From Nocardioides sp. QY071 (GTDB taxonomy: Bacteria > Actinomycetota > Actinomycetes > Propionibacteriales > Nocardioidaceae): a stretch of 64,000 nt of DNA. Where the stretch lies: NCBI RefSeq assembly GCF_029961765.1, contig NZ_CP124681.1:2542001-2606000 (forward strand), read 5' to 3'. Below are positions 60,311 to 64,000 of this stretch, piece by piece. The position numbers and the translations under genes are program-made. Within the stretch, counting starts at the first letter, position 1; every line of letters starts with the position of its first letter. Under the pieces are notes generated by a model that was not told the DNA's origin, ran no database searches, and was given only the letters and a program-made list of their open reading frames with translations.

Positions 60311-60324
60311 AGGTCGAAGGTCCC
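60311..60324. promoter_or_regulatory. DevR-like box in divergent promoter
   Basis: AGGTCGAAGGTCCC between DoxX (minus) and the unknown gene at 60436 (plus). A very weak copy starts 22 bp away (60289). It is the last box seen in the window. Confidence 0.5.
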
Positions 60325-60435
60325 CCGACCGCTCGTCGGGGGGACCCCTGTCGCAGCCTGCTCGAAGCCCCTACCTTGTGGGGGCAGCCCGAGCTGCGCC
60401 GAGCACTGGGCGATCTGGCCCGAGGACAGGAGCTG

Positions 60436-61056
60436 GTGACCACCGTGGTGCGATTCACGGACATCGTCGACTGGTACGAGGGCCGCCTCGACCCGGCCGC
60501 CGCGGACGAGGTCCAGCGCGCGATCGACGCCGGGGACGAGCGGACCTGGAGCGCCGTGCGCTGGCTGCAGAGGTTCAACGCCACCGCGGCCTCGCTCCAG
60601 CTCTCCGCGCCGCCGCCGATCGTGCGCCAGAACCTCCGCCAGGCGTTCCGCGACTGGGCCGCGATCCGCCCGGTCGACAGCAGCGCGCCGCGAAGCGTCG
60701 TCGCCGCGCTGATCTTCGACAGCCGGCAGGGCCCGACGCGGACCGGTACCCGCTCCGGCGCCGGTGACGACGGGACCGTCCACCTCGCGTTCGGCAGCGA
60801 CGACGTCGACGTGATGCTCGACGTGACCCCGCTCGGCGAGCACCGGGTCCGGATCGAGGGACAGGTGCTGCCGGTCGACGCCGACACCTCGCCGGTGTTC
60901 CGGGCCTCGGTGGTCGCCGGCGGCGAGACCTTCCGGACGATGGAGGGCGACCGGCTGGGCCGGTTCGCCTTCGACTCGGTCCCCGACGACGTCTGCGAGG
61001 TGGTCGCCGAGAACCGCGACCTGCGGGTGAGCGTCAGGCTCGAACACCTGCCCTGA
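60436..61056 (+). CDS. Uncharacterised protein with beta-rich C-terminus
   Basis: 206 residues from GTG 60436. N-terminal helical part (FTDIVDWYEGRLDPAAADEV; NLRQAFRDWAAIRP) and a C-terminal beta-rich, carboxypeptidase-regulatory-like part (VMLDVTPLGEHRVRIEGQVL; FAFDSVPDDVCEVVAEN). Similar two-part proteins sit near CHAT/sigma-factor genes in other actinobacteria, but I cannot confirm a family. In-frame codons continue upstream to about 60360 without a good ATG, so the start is uncertain. Confidence 0.6.
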   Translation: MTTVVRFTDIVDWYEGRLDPAAADEVQRAIDAGDERTWSAVRWLQRFNATAASLQLSAPPPIVRQNLRQAFRDWAAIRPVDSSAPRSVVAALIFDSRQGPTRTGTRSGAGDDGTVHLAFGSDDVDVMLDVTPLGEHRVRIEGQVLPVDADTSPVFRASVVAGGETFRTMEGDRLGRFAFDSVPDDVCEVVAENRDLRVSVRLEHLP

Positions 61057-61175
61057 CCTGCTGAGAAGTCCTTCCGACGATTTCCGAGGGCAGCGGATCT
61101 TTTCGCGCGCCTCCGCGCACTGGTGCATCGAGGGCTGCGACAGGCGCAGTCCCGAGGCGAGGCACGAGGTGACTG

Positions 61176-62807
61176 GTGGGCGCTGCGCAGATCCGGTGGG
61201 GCGGGTCCGACATCCTGGGTGAGGTTGCTGCCGAGGCGACCCACGGGCTGCGGGACGCGCTGCACGCCGCCGTGCTGCCGCTGGGGCTGCCCGGGAGCGG
61301 TCCGGTGCGCGAGCGGCGCGAGATCCTGCTGCACCAGATCGACGACTATTTGGTCCCGCGCTTGGCCGAGCCCGATCGGCCGCTCCTGATCGTCGTCGGC
61401 GGACCCACCGGCGTGGGCAAGTCCACGATCGTCAACACGCTGGTCGGCCAGGGGGTCACCCAGTCCGGGCTGATCCGCCCCACGACGCGCTCGCCCGTCC
61501 TGATCCACCACCCCGCCGACAGCGCGTGGTTCGCGCGCGACGGCATCCTCACCGCGTTCGACCGCGTCGACCACACCACCGACGACCCGCAGGTCCTCCA
61601 GCTCGTGCCGACGACGGCCGTGCCCCGGGGGACCGCGCTCCTCGACGCGCCCGACTTCGACTCCATCGACGATGCCAACCGGCGCCTCGCCACCCGCCTG
61701 CTCGCTGCCGCCGACATGTGGCTCTTCGTGACCTCGGCCAACCGCTACGCCGACCAGGTGCCGTGGCACCAGCTCGACGTCGCCCGCCAGCGCGACACCC
61801 CGCTGATGGTGGTCCTCAACAGGATCCAGCCCGAGGACCTCGAGGTCGTCTCCACCGACCTGGTGCGCCAGCTGAACCGGCGGGGGATCGGACGCGGCAA
61901 GGTCGTCGTCGTCGAGCACGGGCAGGTCAGCGACGGACTGCTGCAGACCACCCAGGTCGACGCGATCCGCGGGGCGATCGAGGACCTCTCCGCCGCCCCC
62001 TCGATCCGTCGCGAGATCGCCGCTCAGTGCGTGGCCGGTGCCCTCCGCGAGGCGGGCAAGGTCGCCGACGAGGTGGCGGCCGCGGCCGGCGATCAGGTGC
62101 AGGCGGTGGGCGAGCTGCTCCGCATCGCCGACACGACCTACGACACCGCCCAGGCACGGTTGACCCGCGCCGCCGGGGACGGCTCCGTGCTGCGCGGCGC
62201 CCTCCTGGCCCGCTGGCACGAGCTGGTCGGCACCGACGCGCAGCTCACCACGGCCGAGCTGATGCAGCGGGTCCGTGACCGTGGCGCAGCGCTCGCCCCC
62301 GGCCAGCGGCGCGAGCAGCTCGACGCCATCGAGCTCGCCCTCGACCTGGCGCTGGAGGCGCTCGTGCTCGAGCACGCCGAGCAGGCTGCCGCCGCGACGA
62401 GCGACGCGTTGCGCACCACGCCGTACGGCGCCGCGCTGCTCGACTGGTCCGACGACGACCTCGCCCGCCCCGGACGGACTCTCGCCGCCCGGTGCCGCTC
62501 AGCCGTCGCCGCTTGGCGTCGGGAGCTGGGTGCGGGCGCGGCCGGGGTCGACGAGTCCGGCACCGCCGCGCGGCTGCTGTCGCTCGCCCTCGCGGTCGGA
62601 GCGCTGACGGGGCCGGGGGCGGTCGCCAACGCACGGCACAGCCTGGACGCGATGCTGCGCGACCTGCTCGCGCTCGAGCGCGACCGCTACCTGCAGCCGG
62701 TCATGACCTGGGGGCTCACCCCCGACGCCCCGCACCGCGTCCGTGGAGCGCGGCGGGCGATCGATCACGTCGTCGGAGGTCCGGCGGAGAGGAAGGTGCC
62801 GGCATGA
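61176..62807 (+). CDS. Dynamin-like/Era-like GTPase, first of a pair
   Basis: 543 residues. G1 loop VVGGPTGVGKSTIVNTLVG (Lys82), switch I region IRPTTRSPVLI, G3 LLDAPDFDSID and G4-like VVLNRIQPED. After about residue 240 it is helical (REIAAQCVAGALREAGKVAD and beyond), as in bacterial dynamin-like or IniA-type proteins. The GTG start is preceded by GAGG. Stop overlaps the ATG of a second GTPase (ATGA), a paired arrangement often seen for membrane-remodelling GTPases. Function inferred. Confidence 0.85.
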   Translation: MGAAQIRWGGSDILGEVAAEATHGLRDALHAAVLPLGLPGSGPVRERREILLHQIDDYLVPRLAEPDRPLLIVVGGPTGVGKSTIVNTLVGQGVTQSGLIRPTTRSPVLIHHPADSAWFARDGILTAFDRVDHTTDDPQVLQLVPTTAVPRGTALLDAPDFDSIDDANRRLATRLLAAADMWLFVTSANRYADQVPWHQLDVARQRDTPLMVVLNRIQPEDLEVVSTDLVRQLNRRGIGRGKVVVVEHGQVSDGLLQTTQVDAIRGAIEDLSAAPSIRREIAAQCVAGALREAGKVADEVAAAAGDQVQAVGELLRIADTTYDTAQARLTRAAGDGSVLRGALLARWHELVGTDAQLTTAELMQRVRDRGAALAPGQRREQLDAIELALDLALEALVLEHAEQAAAATSDALRTTPYGAALLDWSDDDLARPGRTLAARCRSAVAAWRRELGAGAAGVDESGTAARLLSLALAVGALTGPGAVANARHSLDAMLRDLLALERDRYLQPVMTWGLTPDAPHRVRGARRAIDHVVGGPAERKVPA

Positions 62808-64000
62808 CCGGTGGACTCGGGGCCGTGTTCCGGGACGCGCCCGCGTCGTTGGTGCGCAGGCAGTCGTCGCTCGAGCGCCGTATCGACGGCCTGCGCACCG
62901 CGGTGAAGGAGGCGCGCGGACGCGTCGACGACACGGTGCTCGACGACATCGAGGCGACGACCGCCCGCGCCGACGGCCGGCTCAGCCTGTCGGGCCGGCA
63001 CACCGTGGTCGCGATCGCCGGAGCGACCGGCTCGGGCAAGTCGACGACCTTCAACGCGCTGGCCGGCGTCCCGCTGTCCGAGTCGAGCGCCCAGCGCCCC
63101 ACGACCGCGGTGGCCAAGGCCCTGGTCTGGGGCGAGCCCGACGACGAGACCCGCGACCTGCTCGCGTGGCTCGGCGTCCCCGCCGCGAACCAGTTCTACC
63201 GATCGACGCTGCCCGACGCCCCGCCCCGCGGCACCCTCCCGGACGGGCTGATCCTCCTCGACCTGCCCGACCACGACTCCGTCGAGACGGCCCACCACCG
63301 CGAGGCGGAGCGGGTCGTCCAGCTGGCCGACGCGATGATCTGGGTCGTCGACCCGCAGAAGTACGCCGACGCGGCCATCCACCAGCGCTTCCTACGTCCC
63401 CTCGCGGGCCACCGGGCCGTGACCATGGTCGTGATGAACCAGGTCGACACGGTCGCCGAGGAGGAGCGGCCGGGCCTGCTGCGCGACCTGCGCAAGGTGT
63501 TGGTCGGCGACGGGATGCGCGACCCGCGCGTGCTCGGGATCAGCGCCCGCCGCGGTCTCGGCGTCGACGACCTGCGCGCCGCCGTCCGTCGCCGGGTCGA
63601 GGACAACAGGCACGCCGAGGAGCGGATGGCGGCCGACATCACGGCCGCCGCGACGACTCTCGCCCGCGCAGCCGGCGACGGGCCGCGCTCGGTGCCCGAT
63701 GTGTGGGTCGACGACCTGGTCCGCCGGGTCGCCGACGCGGGCGGCGTCCCGGGAGCGGCCTCCCGTGTCGAGCGCGCCGAGCGCCGCGTCCGGACCGAGG
63801 TCCGGGTGGGCCCGGTCGACGGTGCCGCCGTGAGCGCGGCGGTTCGCTCCTTCGCCGACCAGGCCACGCGCGACCTCACCGACGTCTGGGGGGCGCCGGT
63901 GCGGTCGGCGGCGACCGGGCGGTTGCCGCTGCTCATCGAACGGCTCGACGCCGAGCTCGGGGCGCTCCGCCCCGGACCTGGTACGCCGGCCGGCCGGGGC
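62804..64000 (+). CDS. Dynamin-like/Era-like GTPase, second of a pair (3' end outside window)
   Basis: 399 codons visible, no stop before the window end. N-terminal helical lead (SLERRIDGLRTAVKEARGRV), G1 loop IAGATGSGKSTTFNAL (Lys79), switch region RPTTAVAKALVWG, G3 LLDLPDHDSVE and G4 VVMNQVDTV. G5-like LGISARRGLGVDDL follows. The downstream part is helical. It is coupled to the upstream GTPase by ATGA and probably works with it. Confidence 0.88.
   Translation, partial: MTGGLGAVFRDAPASLVRRQSSLERRIDGLRTAVKEARGRVDDTVLDDIEATTARADGRLSLSGRHTVVAIAGATGSGKSTTFNALAGVPLSESSAQRPTTAVAKALVWGEPDDETRDLLAWLGVPAANQFYRSTLPDAPPRGTLPDGLILLDLPDHDSVETAHHREAERVVQLADAMIWVVDPQKYADAAIHQRFLRPLAGHRAVTMVVMNQVDTVAEEERPGLLRDLRKVLVGDGMRDPRVLGISARRGLGVDDLRAAVRRRVEDNRHAEERMAADITAAATTLARAAGDGPRSVPDVWVDDLVRRVADAGGVPGAASRVERAERRVRTEVRVGPVDGAAVSAAVRSFADQATRDLTDVWGAPVRSAATGRLPLLIERLDAELGALRPGPGTPAGRG

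Noticed and set aside
59637..62375. Minus-strand open frame of over 900 codons starting inside the GTPase gene
   Set aside because: Only the last 196 codons (DoxX, start 60227) are a real protein; the rest is antisense to the GTPase and unknown genes.

Overview
The window is very GC-rich, tightly packed DNA with ATGA/GTGA start-stop overlaps. It looks like the chromosome of a high-GC actinobacterium. Gene content and protein style are closest to what I know of Nocardioidaceae (Nocardioides-like), but this is inference because no rRNA or other phylogenetic marker gene is present. I saw no tRNA, rRNA, insertion sequence, prophage or CRISPR array.

The main reading is that most of the window (about 1-60 kb) is an island resembling the mycobacterial DosR/DevR dormancy (hypoxia) regulon. 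A DevR-like response regulator (20794-21693) keeps a recognition helix nearly the same as that of M. tuberculosis DevR. A DevR-box-like 14-mer (roughly GGGACYTTNGGYCCC-type, e.g. GGGACCTTCGGCCC) lies in almost every promoter-sized gap. Boxes are often paired with starts 21-24 bp apart. Many genes match known DosR-regulon families: five universal stress proteins, an Hsp20, a CtpF-like P-type ATPase, an Rv1733c-like membrane protein, an Rv2004c-like phosphotransferase/kinase, a GH65 protein like part of Rv2006, DUF1876 (Rv1738), a Rip3-like M50 protease with CBS domains, an Hrp1-like CBS protein, a phosphoribosyltransferase-hydrolase fusion and an erythromycin-esterase-like protein.

Layout. 1-2.2 kb: end of a P-type ATPase, a universal stress protein and DUF5655. 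2.2-3.9 kb (minus): DUF1003 plus two membrane proteins. 4.1-10.3 kb: SHOCT, pyruvate phosphate dikinase, CBS-BON, Pat-like acetyltransferase. 10.4-14.5 kb: membrane protein, beta-CASP nuclease, surface protein and class F sortase. 14.5-20.0 kb (minus): Rv1733c-like, a 1303-residue PEP synthase/phosphotransferase/kinase fusion, USP. 20.3-23.6 kb: Hsp20, DevR-like regulator, ABC exporter. 23.8-28.4 kb: CYTH-CHAD, GH65, USP. 28.4-31.6 kb (minus): VOC, glycosyltransferase, GAF, GAPDH. 31.8-36.9 kb: USP, P-type ATPase, DUF1918, zinc alcohol dehydrogenase, small protein. 37.0-43.3 kb (minus): seven-gene operon USP-DUF1876-acyl-CoA synthetase-E1alpha-E1beta-E2-ACP. 43.5-51.8 kb: archaeal-type FBP aldolase/phosphatase, flippase-like protein, Rip3-like protease, glycogen-debranching-like enzyme, PRTase-hydrolase, erythromycin esterase. 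51.8-57.5 kb: small membrane proteins, GAF, sulfide:quinone-oxidoreductase-like flavoprotein, thioredoxin, CBS, PPOX, SDR, DUF2231. 57.6-64 kb: OmpR-type two-component system, DoxX, an unknown protein and a pair of GTPases, the last running off the window.

Inferred logic: under oxygen or redox limitation the DevR-like regulator would turn on stress proteins, glycogen/trehalose-type breakdown, both directions of lower glycolysis (PPDK, PEP synthase, GAPDH, FBP aldolase/phosphatase), acetyl/acyl-CoA production, and post-translational control by a Pat-like lysine acetyltransferase. No DosS-type sensor kinase is in the window.
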